A stretch of DNA of 64,000 bases from Telopea speciosissima (taxonomy: Eukaryota; Streptophyta; Magnoliopsida; Proteales; Proteaceae), in assembly GCF_018873765.1 (NCBI RefSeq), contig NC_057919.1:68876984-68940983 (forward strand). The letters run 5' to 3'. The notes under the pieces were generated by a model. The model made no database searches. It saw only the letters and a program-made list of their open reading frames with translations, and had not been told where the DNA came from. Every line of letters begins with the position of its first letter. Position 1 is the first letter of the stretch. The translations under genes were made by a program, and so were the position numbers. Positions 23,526 through 34,978 of this stretch are shown here, one piece after another.

Positions 23526-25525
23526 GTGACAAATGGAGTATCTGTGACTACAGATGCAGAGTTTGATACAAATGATACTCATCTGTGGCATATACGGTTG
23601 GGGCATATGGAAGGAAAAGGTATGATAGAGCTTCACAAAAGGAAGTTGTTGAAAGGGGTGAAAACATGCAAACTGACCTTCTACAAGTATTGTGTGTTCG
23701 GGGAACAGGGCCAGGTTAGTTTCAGAACTACAAAACATATGAGTAAGGACGTGTTTGACTATGTACAGAGTCATGTATGGGGTCCTTCCCCGATCAAATC
23801 AAAGAGTAGGGCAGAATACTTTGTAACTTTCTTTGATGATTACTCAAGGAAAGTCTGGGTCTACATCATGGAGCATAAAAGTGAGGTGTTCACTAAATTT
23901 AAGGAGTGACAAGGCTGAGGTAGAAAGGAAGACAACAAAGAAAATTAAATGCTTGAGAACAGACAATGGAAAGGAGTACAGTCGTACAGGAACAAACCAT
24001 TTCTAGAACTGCGTAAGGATGAAGGGATTACACGTCACTTTACGGTATTAGATATACCACAGCAACATGGTGTAGCTGAGAGGATGAACAGGACACTTCT
24101 AGAAAGAGCTCGGAGCATGAGGCTGAATGCAAGACTTAGCAAGATTTTTTGGGCAGATTAGTGAACATGGCATGTTTTCTCATCAATAGGCCTCCGTCAA
24201 AAGCAATTGATTGCAAAATTCCCAAAGAGGTATGGATAGGAAAACCAATAGACTATTTTGTTTTGAAAACATTTGGTTGTCCAGCCTATGTTCATGTACA
24301 AAGTGGGCAGTGTTCCAAGTTAGATTCAAAGTCTAAGCAGTGTATCTTTCTTGGCTTTAAGAAAAGTATAAAGGGGTTCAAGCTGTGGGATCCTAGTTCA
24401 CAGAAAATTATCGTCAGCAGGGACGTCGTGTTTGATGAGTCTCACATTGTGAAATCAAACTGCAGGACAGAAGCAGATGACAAAAAGAAGGATCTAATGT
24501 GCAAGTGGAGTTAGGTGAGTCAGAAATAACAGGAGAGAAAGAGTCATCCAGTAGTTTATCATAACTGCAGGAAACAATAGCTGATCCCTATACCATGGCA
24601 AAGGGTAGAGGGAAGGGTACTCACAAAGCACCTGTGAGTTACGGGTTTGAGGACATGGTTGCTTATGCCCTCACTGTAGGTACATTCGATCCATCTTCCT
24701 ACCAAGATGCTTTAAACAATGAGCAAAGTAATAAATAGATGACGGTTATGATGGAGGAAATGGAGTCTTTGCAGAAGAATAAGACTTGGGAGATTAACCC
24801 CAAGGGAAGAAAAATCATTGGGTGTAAATGGGTCTTTCATAAAAAAGAGGCAACGTAAAAGGAGCGTGAAAGGTTTATGGCCAGACTTGTAGCCAAGGGC
24901 TATGTACAAAAGGAGGGGGTGGATTACAATGAAATAATCTCTCCGGTGGTGAAGCACACTTCTATTCTGTTACTACTTGCTTTGGTAGTTATGCTTGATG
25001 TAAATACGACGTTTCTTCATGGTGACTTAGAGGAACAGATTTACATGGAACATCTTGAAGGTTTCCAGGTGCAGGAGAAAGAAGATCCTATTTGCTGGCC
25101 TACTTTCGATTTATGGTTTTAAACAATCTCCTAGGCAGTGGTACAAGCGCTTTGACTCCTGCATTGTGCAGATCAGCTACACAAGAAGTGACAATGATTG
25201 TTATGTGTATTATAAAGTGTCAGGTGATAATTCTATTATTCTTTTGATGTTTTATGTTGATGACATGCTCATTGTTACCAAGAACGAACATGATATTATC
25301 TCCCTAAAGTCGTTGTTGAGTGCTGAATTTGAGATGAAGGATCATGGTGCTACGAAAAAGATCCTAGGCATGGAAATCCTTAAAGATAAAAGTGCATGTA
25401 AACTTTGGATAACGCAGAAGAGGTATGTTGAAAAGATGCTAGAGCGTTTCAACATGGAAAAGGAAAAACCAGTTAGTACTCCGTTAGCTAGCCACTTCAA
25501 GTTATCTAAAAAGCAATGCATGATG
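23526..25525 (+). pseudogene. Copia A integrase and reverse transcriptase, broken and 3'-truncated
   Basis: The pre-integrase motif LWHIRLGHM is followed by integrase pieces (VWGPSP, FFDDYSRKVWVYI, GVAERMNRTLLERA, FGCPAYVHVQSG) and reverse-transcriptase pieces (MARLVAKGYVQKEGVDY, then YVDDMLIV). They are spread over several frames with stops at about 23908, 24161, 24514 and 25122. Homology stops at about 25523, before RNase H, where a different repeat begins. No 3' LTR. Confidence 0.88.
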
Positions 25526-25577
25526 TAGATCGAAGCATGAAGAAGAGAGGAACCAAAATCAAATTCAGAACAAAGTT

Positions 25578-25624
25578 ACTGTTCACGTGATACTATTCAC
25601 ATGGACTAGTATCACGTGAACAGT
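25578..25624. repeat. Perfect 17-bp inverted repeat (hairpin)
   Basis: actgttcacgtgatact (25578-25594) and its exact complement agtatcacgtgaacagt (25608-25624) are separated by 13 bp. Each arm contains a CACGTG core. Confidence 0.95.
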
Positions 25625-25751
25625 GTCACAGCAATATTGCCTTGGTGGAAATCCTTCTAGAGGACCCAAGTTGAAGATGAAATCTATTCCCTATTTTGTC
25701 TTATTTAGAAACCAAGTCAGCAGCAAGGAGGGGAGATCAGCTACTGCAACT

Positions 25752-26735
25752 TCATTGATTTAAAACCGTCAAGTTGAACATCTCCAGATTGGATTCAATT
25801 GTTGTGATCACTGAGTTTGCCTTCCCTCTTTGCGGGCAGAATTTTGCATAGTGACCATCACCTGGCTGTGGAGTGAATCTTCGTGGGGCATCTTTGAGTA
25901 AATCTTCAGCATCCATAGCCTTCTCAAAACAATTGTTTAAATTGTATAACTCAACCACACCCATCTTGTCTCTAACATCAGCCCTCAATCCCAATTTGAA
26001 ACGGGATATGAGTTGTTCATCTTCTTCAACAACACTAATACGAGATAGCAAATCATTGAATTTATCTATATATTCTACAACTGTCAACATACCTTGTCGA
26101 ATAGTATTGAGCCGATCATGTAATCTCCGTTTGAAGGTTGGAGGCAGGTATTTCTCTTTCAAAAATTCCTTCATCTCTTCCCAAGTAGTGGATTCTTTTC
26201 GACGACAATATAACTTGTCTTCATGTGTACGTCACCATTCCTTGCTGTACCTATTAATTTGGTTCGTGCCAACCTCATCTTTCGATCCTCTGACAAGTTG
26301 AACCAATCAAAATAGTTGTTCAATGCACACAAACAATCATTGGAACACCTCTGGGTCATGCCTCCCATTGTATCCTTTCAATTTCAGCTTTACCTTGTGC
26401 CTATCATCTTGTCGTTGGTTTGAATCACAAACATAAAGTACTGCATCATCGTCCTCTTGAAAGGTTGGATTGTTGATGGTCATTTGTGTCTGCAGTGTTG
26501 GAACCCTCTCTGGTAACCTTCTTTGATTCTGATTGGTAGTGTGGAACATAGCAGTTGCCAGTGGATGTTCAACTTGTGGAAATGTTTGTTGTGGTGGTGC
26601 AACATTGTCCTGCTGAGACATCGTGTTCATTTTGTTGCTTCATCGAATTCATCTCATCAGTCAAGCTTTTGGCCATATCAACCAGTATCTGAAGAGTAAC
26701 TTGGTCATCTATAGGGCTAGTACTTGGAGAAGCCA
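25752..26735 (-). pseudogene. Gypsy-type gag (element B), broken
   Basis: Minus-strand pieces start with MASPSTSP at about 26735, continue through KLKGYNGRHDPEVFQ, LYALNNYFDWFNLSEDRK, and then MKEFLKEKYLPPTFKRRLHDRLN to a partial zinc knuckle (GHYAKFCPQ). This is the retrotransposon gag domain of Ty3/Gypsy elements. There are several frame changes (near 26590, 26360 and 26170). No protease or polymerase region follows. Confidence 0.85.
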
Positions 26736-26799
26736 TAGCTCTATGATGCAATCTGAAAATTCTGAAAATCCAGATTAAGGATCTCAGATGCATGTAGGC

Positions 26800-27363
26800 C
26801 CAATAATCAAATCTGAGATAAAGGAAGCAACTGAGTTGTCAAGGGAAGAAATAGGATTGATGAAAGGGGAGGGAAGAGAGATGAGATCGATATTCTTGGG
26901 AGAAAGAAGAAAGAAGAAGAGAACATAACAAAAGAGAAGAAATCAGATTTGGGATACCAATCCCGTATGCACTGCTCAACAGCACCAAAACTCTTTAAAA
27001 AAAAACTCATTCTTATTCAAATCATCTCTAATTGATGGGGGATGTATTACATATATATAGACCTTCTAAAATTCCTAGTTTGACTCATAAAAGGACTCCT
27101 AATCACTCTAATACACTCAATAAAGTAAATACACTTAAAACAGAATTCTATCTAGCTATTAAGTATCCTAATCAAACTCAAACACTCAATTTAACCACTA
27201 ATCTCGTGTATTAACACTATCCCCACTTTATAGGCTTATAAATTAGGCCCATTACATCAACAAACCCAAAAATAAGACACAAGGTCTATAGAACCCAACC
27301 ATGGGCCAAAATAAAGTTTTATGAGGCCCAATTGACCCAATTGGAGAATCTTGATTGCATCAC
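26800..27363 (-). mobile_element. 5' LTR of Gypsy-type element B
   Basis: The reverse complement starts tgatgcaatcaagattctcc and matches the LTR at 19648 onward. It lies directly upstream of the gag of element B in the same orientation. The 3' part of the LTR family (the aaccctaa-rich portion) is missing here. Confidence 0.72.
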
Positions 27364-27439
27364 TTTGCTACCAAATAATGTAAGACTAGAACCAAAATAG
27401 GTCTAATCCCAGGCAGGATCAAATAGAAAAACCTCCAAT

Positions 27440-27817
27440 CATGGTACTAAATCTCGTTTCGTTTCGGTGTTTCGGTCTGACCGAAATTTCTAAGATACTG
27501 AAATTTCGACGAAATTTCATCGAAATATGGTATTTTTCTATGGGTGTAAAATGCCAAAATGACCGAGATTTCAGAAATTTTCGAAACGAGATTACCGAGA
27601 TTTCCGAAATTTCCGAAATGAGATGACCGAAATATTCGAAATATTGCACGTGACACTTTTAGTGACTTTTTCAATATCTCGCAATATATCGTGAGTCCAC
27701 GATATTTCGTCGATATCTCACAAGATATCGTCGAAATATGGTATTTTTCCATTTCGGATTGGTATCGTATCTCGGACAGCTTGAGATATACGAAATTTGG
27801 CGAGATTTTGAACTATG
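27440..27817. mobile_element. TIR element of reiterated cgaaattt words, 378 bp
   Basis: An exact 8-bp direct repeat cctccaat flanks it (27432-27439 and 27818-27825). The ends catggtactaaatctcg and the complement of catagttcaaaatctcg form inverted repeats. The inside is built almost wholly from cgaaatttc, gatatcg and their complements. Overlapping frames on both strands (27419-27752) are artefacts of this repetition. Confidence 0.7.
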
Positions 27818-27825
27818 CCTCCAAT

Positions 27826-28231
27826 AAATAAGAAATCATATGAGAAACCCAAGAGAACAACGAGAACTCAAATGAGGGAACAATTTCCTTGGTTGATGTA
27901 ACAAATAAAAGCCCACAAATTTGTAACCCGTTGAAGCAGTAATGATCTTGATGGGTAATCTTCAAGAAATCAATGTGACAATTAGTTGAAAGAAATCCCA
28001 GCAACTTTGTAGATTCATAAAATCGATAAGGGCAGAATTAGGGTTTGGGATCAAGAACCAATAGAAGGAGATGGTGGAATGGAATGGGCATCTCACCCTA
28101 GACCTCTCACCTATCCTATCTCAAGATTTCAACATTGCATAAGCAAACTTTTCTATTATTCAAATTCGTGTACAATGCTGGCCTCCCTTACAAACTTAGA
28201 GAGAAGACTCAAAAATAGACTTAAACACTAA
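27826..28231 (-). mobile_element. Gypsy-type LTR, 3' half (split by element D)
   Basis: The reverse complement matches 54480 onward (ttgtaagggaggccagcatt and following). The other half resumes at 32644-32889, after Copia D, with the target duplication actaa at the junction. Together they rebuild one LTR of the family seen intact at 54016-55232. Confidence 0.75.
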
Positions 28232-28535
28232 TGTTACAGTTCAGAAACTAACTAATCAGCAGAAGGATGGAGAAGAAGAGAAAAGAAGAGATGCACACTA
28301 CCGTGAGAGAAGAGAAGGCAGCCTGCGATATGAATTAATTTTCTATCGCAGGACCTGAAAATACATTTATATTAAAGTCTAACGAAATTAGGTGTGGGGT
28401 TAGGAGATTATATTGAAATTACCCCTAAGCCCTCACCTATTACAACTTATCAAATAAGGACAGAAAAGAAGGAAAATAGAATAAAAACCCAAAGAACCAA
28501 AAGTAAAAAGACTAAACTACCCCTAATTCTCAGCA

Positions 28536-29971
28536 CTCCCCCTCAAGTTGGAGCATATAAATCTTCCATGCTCAGCTTGTTACAACAAGTGTGCAAATTA
28601 GGGGCAAACAATGACTTGGTGAAGATATCAGCTAGCTAATCTGAAGAAGAAACAAACGGGGTCTCAACAAGCTTCTTCAAGACGGCATCGCGAACAAAAT
28701 GGCAGTCCACCTCAATGTGTTTAGTCCGCTCATGGTAAACAGGGTTACTAGCAATATATATAGCTGCCTGGTTATCACAATACATCTTCATCGGAGTAGG
28801 CATAGAAAATCCCATCTCAAGACCTGACCCACATCAACTCAGCTGTAGTATGGGCTATAGCCTGGTACTCTGCCTCTGTACTCGGCCGTGCAACAGTAGT
28901 TCGCTTCTTACTTCGCCACGAGACAAGATTACCCCTAACAAACGTATAATAACCGGTAGTGGAACAACGATCACTCTCCAACCCAGCCCAATCTGCATCA
29001 GAGTAAGCAACAAGATCCATATGCCGATTTGCACGATAAACCAATCTACCAAAAGCACCCTTCAAATAACGAAGGATGCGAATAGCAGCATCCCAGTGAA
29101 CTTTCTGAGAAGTTTGCATAAACTGGCTCAGAACGCCAACAACAAAAGAAATGTTTGGCCTTGTGATAGTAAGGTAAATCAACTTTCCAACTAAACTCCT
29201 GTATTGGTGCACATCCTTGAGAGGACCGCCATCATCTACCCCAAACTTCTGATGAAGATCCATGAGAATATCCACTGGCTTAGATGCAAGCATGCCAGTG
29301 TCAGATAAAAGATCTAAAACATACTTCCTCTTGGAAAGACTGATACCCTTCTTACTTCTCACAACCTCAATGCCAAGAAAGTAGTGAAGGTCACCTAAAT
29401 CCTTGATTTGAAAATTCTGTTGTAAGTAATCTTTTACCTCAGCAATGCCTAACACATCATTACCAGAAACAATAATATCATCAACGTAAACAACCAGAAC
29501 AACCACCTTGCCACCACGACGACGAACAAACACAGAATGATTAGAGTAACACTGTGAAAAAAGGCACAATACAACTGTGGCACTGAACTTCTCAAACCAT
29601 ACTCTGGGTGATTGTTTGAGGCCATAGATTGCTTTCTACAATTTGCACACCTGAGTACTATTCTCCCCATGAGGAACATACACAGGAGGTTGCTCCATAT
29701 ACACCTCCTCATGAAGATCACCATACAAGAAGGCGTTTTTAATATCCAATTGAAACAAGGGCCAATCAAAGTTAACTGCCATAGAAATAAGTAGGCGAAC
29801 AGAATTCAGCCGAGCAACAGGAGAGAGTCTCAAAGTAGTCCACACCATAAGTCTGTGTATACCCCTTAGCAACCAGACAGGCTTTAAGCCGCTCAACAGA
29901 ACCATCCGGAAGGTATTTGATGGTGTAAACCCAACGACACTTAACAAGTTCCTTTCCAGGAGGTAGATCAA
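28536..29971 (-). pseudogene. Element D reverse transcriptase / RNase H
   Basis: From high to low coordinates: NFDWPLFQLDIKNAFLYGDLHEEVYMEQ, then VYVDDIIVSGND, then LVGKLIYLTITRPNISFVVGV and YSDADWAGLESDRCSTTGYYTFVRGNLVSWRSKK. The RNase H frame shifts and stops at about 28817, but homologous codons (YCDNQAAIYIASNPVYHERTKHIEVDCH region) continue out of frame to the purine tract. The copy is inactive. Confidence 0.9.
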
Positions 29972-30931
29972 CCAAACTCCAAGTGTGATGAGTTAAGAGA
30001 GCATCCATTTCCAAATCCATGGCCTTTTTCCAACCAGGAAGACGAAGAGCCTTAATATGATTTTTGGGAATATGGTTAGAAGACAAGGACAAGGCAAAAG
30101 TATGAATAGAAGAGGGTACGTAAGAAAGGGACACATACTTATCAATAGAATATAAGTGGACTTTTGAGTGCAAGAGCGAGTACCTTTACACAAGGAAATA
30201 GGTAAGTCATCAGGTGGAGCTTCCCTAGACGAAGAAGCTGGCAGAGGTAGTGAAACAGGTGGAGCCGTTGGAACCTCTTCCTGGGGTACTATCTTGTCAG
30301 GCCGCCGATAAACCTGTATTGGTGGAGTAGGGAATGGGACAAGAGCAGGGAGAGGAGGAGGAAGAAACTTATCCTCAGAATCAGAGGAGGAAGAAAAAAA
30401 AGAATGGTCCTCAAAGAAGGTGACATCAGCACTCACAAAATACCTATGGGAGACAGGGTCATAACACTTGTACCCTTTCTGGGTACAAGAATATCCAAGA
30501 AAAACACACTTAATGGACAGGGGAGAGAGTTTATCAGAATGAGCATGTAGATTGTGAACAAAACAAATACACCCAAAAACACGAGGTAAATGAAAACTGG
30601 GCTGACCAGAAAAATAATGGAAAAAGGGGACTTGTTGGTAAGAACAGAAGAAGGCATGCAATTAATCAAGTAACAGGCAGTAAGCACCCCTCCACACCAA
30701 AATTGCTTTGGAACATGCATATGGAACATAATAGTGCGGGAAACCTTGAGTAAATGTCTATTCTTACGTTCCGCCACCCCATTTTGTTGTGGAGTGTAGG
30801 AACAGCTAGTTTGGTGAATCATTCCATGAGAAACACAAAAACCAGAAATATCACGTTGTACATACTCCAAAGCATTATCAAAACGATTTTTATTTCATTA
30901 TAAAATTTTGGAAGAAACTCTGAACGATCCT
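29972..30931 (-). pseudogene. Element D integrase C-terminal part and linker
   Basis: Frames at 30870-30433, 30661-29993 and 30173-29772 encode SYTPQQNGVAERKNRHLLKVSRT, FGCICFVHNLHAHSDKLSP and a Pro/Ser-rich linker followed by the start of the polymerase (KCRWVYTIKYLPDGSVE). Frame shifts separate them. Confidence 0.85.
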
Positions 30932-32317
30932 TCAAGAGGTATAACCATGTGAGACGAGAATGGTCGTCCACAAAGGTGACAAATACATGAAACCACTCTG
31001 ATTCTTAACACTACAAGAACCCCAAATTTCCGAATGGACTAAAGAAAATAAAGACGAACTGCAAGCCACAGTACGAGAAGGGAAAGAGGCACGGTGATGT
31101 TTTCCCAACTCACAGGCTTCGTACTTTAACCGAGAAACATACTTAAAAGAAGGAAATAAAAACTTTAACCTAACTAAAGACATATGGCCTAAACGACAGT
31201 GCCACTGGAACGGAGTCACTCCACCAATAGAAGCAGTAGCAGCAGACGAGGCAGGAGCACCATGGTCAAGGTAGTAGACCCCATCTTTTTCACACCCTCC
31301 ACCAATCTTCTTCCTCGTGTGAAGGTCCTGAAAAACACAACAACAAGGAAAGAAAATCACAGCATAATGTAAATCTTTAGTTATCTGACTAACAAAAAGA
31401 AGATTCGATGGTAACTGAGGAACATGCAACACAGAGGAGAGACTCATAGAGGAAGTGAGAGAGACAGGAGTAGAAGAACCATTTGCAAGGATAACAGGAG
31501 ATGATGAATGTGTATGTGAATAAGTGGTAAATAAAGACGACTCACTAGTAATATGAGCAGAAGCTCCGGAGTCAATAATCCAAGATGGAGTAGTAGTGGT
31601 AAGGAGAGAAAGTGTACCTGCATGAGCTAGAGTAGCAGAAGAAGAAGGCCCGGTGGATGTAAGACTGGATGCCTCCAAGTGTTGCAAACATCGTAATATC
31701 TGGGAGAGATCATCACAGTGAGGAGCTGCAGTAGTACCACTACCTGGTAGGGAAACCTGTGGAGAATCACTATGGGCAGCACCATCACTACCTCCTTCAG
31801 ACGCTGCATGATTGGCAGATTGAGTTGCCCAATCTGGCTTGCCTTGCTTGTCCCAACAAAAATCAACAATGTGACCAGTTTTCCCACAATGAGTACATTT
31901 CCGAAAAGGTCTATCACCTAACTGACCACCAGGTCCACGACCACCACCACCACCAACACCACGTCCTCCCCCTAAGCTACATCCACGACCAGCCACAAAG
32001 GCAAAATTTTCCTTAGGAGAAGAGTCAGATTTCCCAAGAGAGGTGATACGCTGTAGGTGGGAGAATGTCAGCAAGAGTAGGGACAATTTCGCCAGCAAGA
32101 ATATGTCCCTTAACAAACTTCAAATCAGAATCTAGACCAGCCAGAAATTTAGACACAAAAAATTCATTCCTCTGAGCTTTTAATATATCAATGTCGGTGG
32201 TGAGTGGCTGGAACATATTAAATTCCTCAACAAGTCCCTTAAAAGTGCTATAGTAGTCTTGGAGTGACTGGTTTGACTGACGGAGCTGAAAGAGTTTTTC
32301 ATAGAGATCATACACCA
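30932..32317 (-). pseudogene. Element D gag, protease and integrase N-terminus
   Basis: The gag remnant starts next to the LTR (MVYDLYEKLFQLRQSNQSLQ). A 394-codon frame (32116-30932) carries the zinc knuckle CTHCGKTGHIVDFC, the protease site WIIDSGASAHIT and the integrase zinc region (WHCRLGHMSL). A shift of frame near 32040-32116 separates the two. Confidence 0.88.
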
Positions 32318-32643
32318 TGTCACAGTTCAGAAACTAACTAATCAGCAGAATGATGGAGAAGAAGATACGAATAAGAAGAGAAAAGAGGAGGAGATGCACA
32401 CTGCCATGAGAGAAGAGAAGGCAGCCTGCAATAAGAATTAATTTTCTATCGCAGGACCTGAAAATATATTTATATTAAAGTCTAACGAAATTAGGTGTGG
32501 AGTTAGGAGATTATATTGAAATTACCCCTAAGCCCTCACCTATTACAACTTATCAAATAAGGACAGAAAAGAAGGAAAATACAATAAAAACCCAAAGAAC
32601 CAAAAGTAAAAAGACTAAACTACCCCTAATTCTCAACAACTAA

Positions 32644-32889
32644 AAAAAAAAGGCCTAACCCTATCCTTAACTAATAAGGTAACCTAAATCGACTAAGAAA
32701 GTGAAATAATAAAGGAAATAGACTCAAAACATGACTCTAACGAAACTACAAAAGTAAATCCCGTTTTCCTAATTTTAACCCATATTTTCGGCTTATTAAA
32801 TTGGCCAATTACAAAATAAACCCACGGGATCAAAGCCCAATACATATATAACCCAACCCAAGGCTTGTTTCCACTAAAATATGCCCTCT
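32644..32889 (-). mobile_element. Gypsy-type LTR, 5' half (split by element D)
   Basis: The reverse complement corresponds to 54060-54450 (tatatatgta..gggctttgat, then gagtctatttcctttattatttca, then taaggatagggttag). The split point equals the insertion site of element D. Confidence 0.7.
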
Positions 32890-33488
32890 AAGTGACTTAT
32901 CTATATCATGCTCAGGGTGGATTTCGATGGTTTATCACTTTTATTGATAATTGTACTCGTTTGACTTTGGTCTATCTCCTTTGGTCTAAATCCAAAGCGT
33001 TTTCCTATTTCCGGTCTTTTCATACCATGATTTGGACTCAGTTCAATGTCCAGGTTCAGATTTTACGAAGCGATCATGGGACTGAACATATAGATGGCTC
33101 TTTCCCCCAGTACCTTGACAAATAGGATATCTTGTCTCAAGCCTCTTGTGTTTATACCCCTAAACAAAATGGTATTCTGGAACGAAAAAATCGACATCTT
33201 CATGAAGTCACTCGTTCCTTAGTGTTTACCACTCATGTTCCTAAATTCTATTAGGGTAATGCAGTTCTTACTGCAGCTTTCCTCATTAATCGGGTCCCTT
33301 CCAATATTCTAGACTTCAAAATCCTTGTTAGTCTGCTTCCGGATCCCTCTCTTGCTTTTCATCTTCCTCCCAGGGTATCCGGCTGTGTATGTTTTGCTTA
33401 TAATTCCTCTCCCTCTCGATCCAAATTAGATCTGAGGGCTCTCTGTTTTATTTTCCTTGGGTTGACTAGACCGTTAAGGTTCATTGTA
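32890..33488 (+). pseudogene. Copia element F, integrase fragment
   Basis: Reads GGFRWFITFIDNCTRLTLVYLLWSKS, then QILRSDHGTEHIDGSF, then (after a stop at 33125) VYTPKQNGILERKNRHLHEVTRSLVF and LPPRVSGCVCFAYN: the Copia integrase core and its C-terminal part. Further stops at about 33255 and beyond. No gag or polymerase adjoins it. Confidence 0.85.
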
Positions 33489-33652
33489 TGTTAGGATAAG
33501 AGCTGACTCACTCTTACCTAGCGTACCTTATTTGTCAAAAGTTGTAATCCCCATTCTACACTATAAATAAGAAAGGCTTTGTCACTCTAGACAAGCCAAT
33601 CCATTCTCTCAATCTCTTTTTTTCAACTATCAACTAATAGGTGATAGGTCAT
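33489..33652 (+). mobile_element. Probable LTR piece next to element F
   Basis: Starts tgttaggataagagctgac. It contains a TATA-like cactataaataaga at about 33580 and a CT-rich tail ending at the TRIM insertion site. It could be the LTR of element F after an internal deletion. No partner LTR seen. Confidence 0.4.
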
Positions 33653-33657
33653 CTGGC

Positions 33658-33932
33658 TGTTGATGTATACATTGATGCTGCCCTTCCCTAACAGTTCGAA
33701 GTTTTAGGTGAAACTATAGCGAACATGGTTTCAGGGCAGGGAGGTCGAGTGATCAACTCCTGGGAAGTGCAAAAATCGGGTAAGGGCCGACACTTCTTCT
33801 CACTCGGTGCTGCATGAACTCCACGTGCAAGGACTATGGGATCTTGGCCTGCACGTGCGGGGGAGTGTTGATGTATACATTGACGCTGCCCTTCCCTAAT
33901 AATTGAGCTTTTAAATGAAATGGTAGCGAACA
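33658..33932 (+). mobile_element. TRIM with 67-68 bp LTRs
   Basis: Direct repeats 33658-33725 and 33866-33932 start tgttgatgtatacattga and end gtagcgaaca or atagcgaaca. An exact 5-bp target duplication ctggc flanks the whole (33653-33657 and 33933-33937). tggtttcagggcagg after the first LTR resembles the Met-tRNA primer-binding site, and tgcgggggag precedes the second as polypurine tract. The total is 275 bp, with no coding region. Inverted frames here are meaningless. Confidence 0.85.
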
Positions 33933-33937
33933 CTGGC

Positions 33938-34598
33938 TGGGAGCAATCTTCTGCTGCCGTGATCCAAATAGCAAAGTTGTTTCACTAATCATTACTCCGA
34001 TGACATAGTCATAATTTATTCACCAGATACTGAATCCTTAGAACTAAAGAATAAGGATATACAAGCCCATAAGGCAGATCCTGTTCATGATTTGTGATGT
34101 ACTGAAACATTTTTTTTTTTCTTATATTCATACATTCATCAAGTACCCAATAGTGGTCCAAATTCATGATCAGGTACAAATTAGGGGTGACTAATTGATG
34201 ACAGGACTGGTCTCACTAACATAGCAGTGATTTTAGCTTGACCCATGACTGGCCTGGCCTGACTGCAACTTCACGGCTAGAAGGCTCGACAACATCAACT
34301 ATAGATATGTATTAAGTCATAAGCATAATAAACTTCAAGCTATTCCATCACCACATATATTATTATATTAAATAACTCGTAACCTAATGTAGCTAAAAAG
34401 TTATAACAATATTTGAGCTTAATACGGGAGTGGCTATACATGAGGCCACAGCCTAGAAAATTGGTCTAAGGTCTCTGGTAAATGAATAATAGCACACATA
34501 ACTGCAAGTCCCACGAGATGTTTTCAGATCAAAGAATGAAGATTATTCAGAGTGCATTGAAGTTCAATAACAACAGATTTTATAAGTGAACAGCATAC
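33938..34598. other. Remaining intron of the MCTS1 relic
   Basis: I searched on the minus strand for the missing MCTS1 exon (EGKQHAL-like segment, phase 0 start, about 62-71 nt) and did not find it. Otherwise AT-rich, no repeat pair noted. Confidence 0.5.
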
Positions 34599-34734
34599 CA
34601 CAAGAGTTTCTTCCAGCATATCATCACTCAAAGCCCCACCAGGAGATGTAAGGCCAGGACACATTATGTTCGCACCAGCAAAAAAAAATTTTATTCACCT
34701 CTATCCACTTGCAGCTTTTTCATTATAGTTGGAT
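34599..34734 (-). pseudogene. MCTS1 relic, exon with LQVDRG and NIMCPGLTSPGG
   Basis: 136 nt between acceptor ctgttttgcag and donor gtatgc. The PUA-domain core is unmistakable (ANIMCPGLTSPGGALSDDMLEETLV). One base is missing between 34696 and 34695 (the codon after DRG), so the true frame runs into TAA at 34693-34691. After the deletion the homologous frame resumes. A run of nine T replaces the usual KFVLSG codons with KFFFAG. Confidence 0.92.
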
Positions 34735-34978
34735 CTGCAAAACAGAGTATAAAAACAAGCAGGCAGATATTAACCACATTCCATTAAACAACTGTTTTTG
34801 AGATCTTATTGGATGATGATTTTTGTTTCACGGGCATTTCTCTGAACTGTAAAGGTAATGGAATTTCAGCATTATCCAGAAACATAAGATCAATATATCA
34901 CTGCATCAGTATGTTAACATATCTGTCCCAGTAGAAAGACCAATTTTCACTACGTTATAAGCATAAGGAGTGCTTTAC

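Larger units (their letters stand above)
28232..32638 (-). mobile_element. Copia element D, complete LTR to LTR
   Basis: LTRs at 28232-28535 and 32318-32638 are close copies and both end tgtyacagttc. An exact 5-bp duplication actaa flanks the element (28227-28231 and 32639-32643). The purine tract acttgagggggag precedes the 3' LTR (minus strand). The 5' LTR runs straight into the middle of gag, so the primer-binding site and gag N-terminus are deleted and the copy cannot start reverse transcription normally. Confidence 0.92.

Noticed and set aside
27419-27752. Long overlapping frames on both strands rich in Ile, Phe, Glu and Ser
   Set aside because: They are by-products of the reiterated cgaaattt words of the TIR element at 27440-27817, not genes.
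34680-34700. Non-canonical TG splice acceptor before GANIMCPG in the MCTS1 relic
   Set aside because: The exon continues upstream to a proper AG at 34735. The apparent break is a one-base deletion, not an intron boundary.
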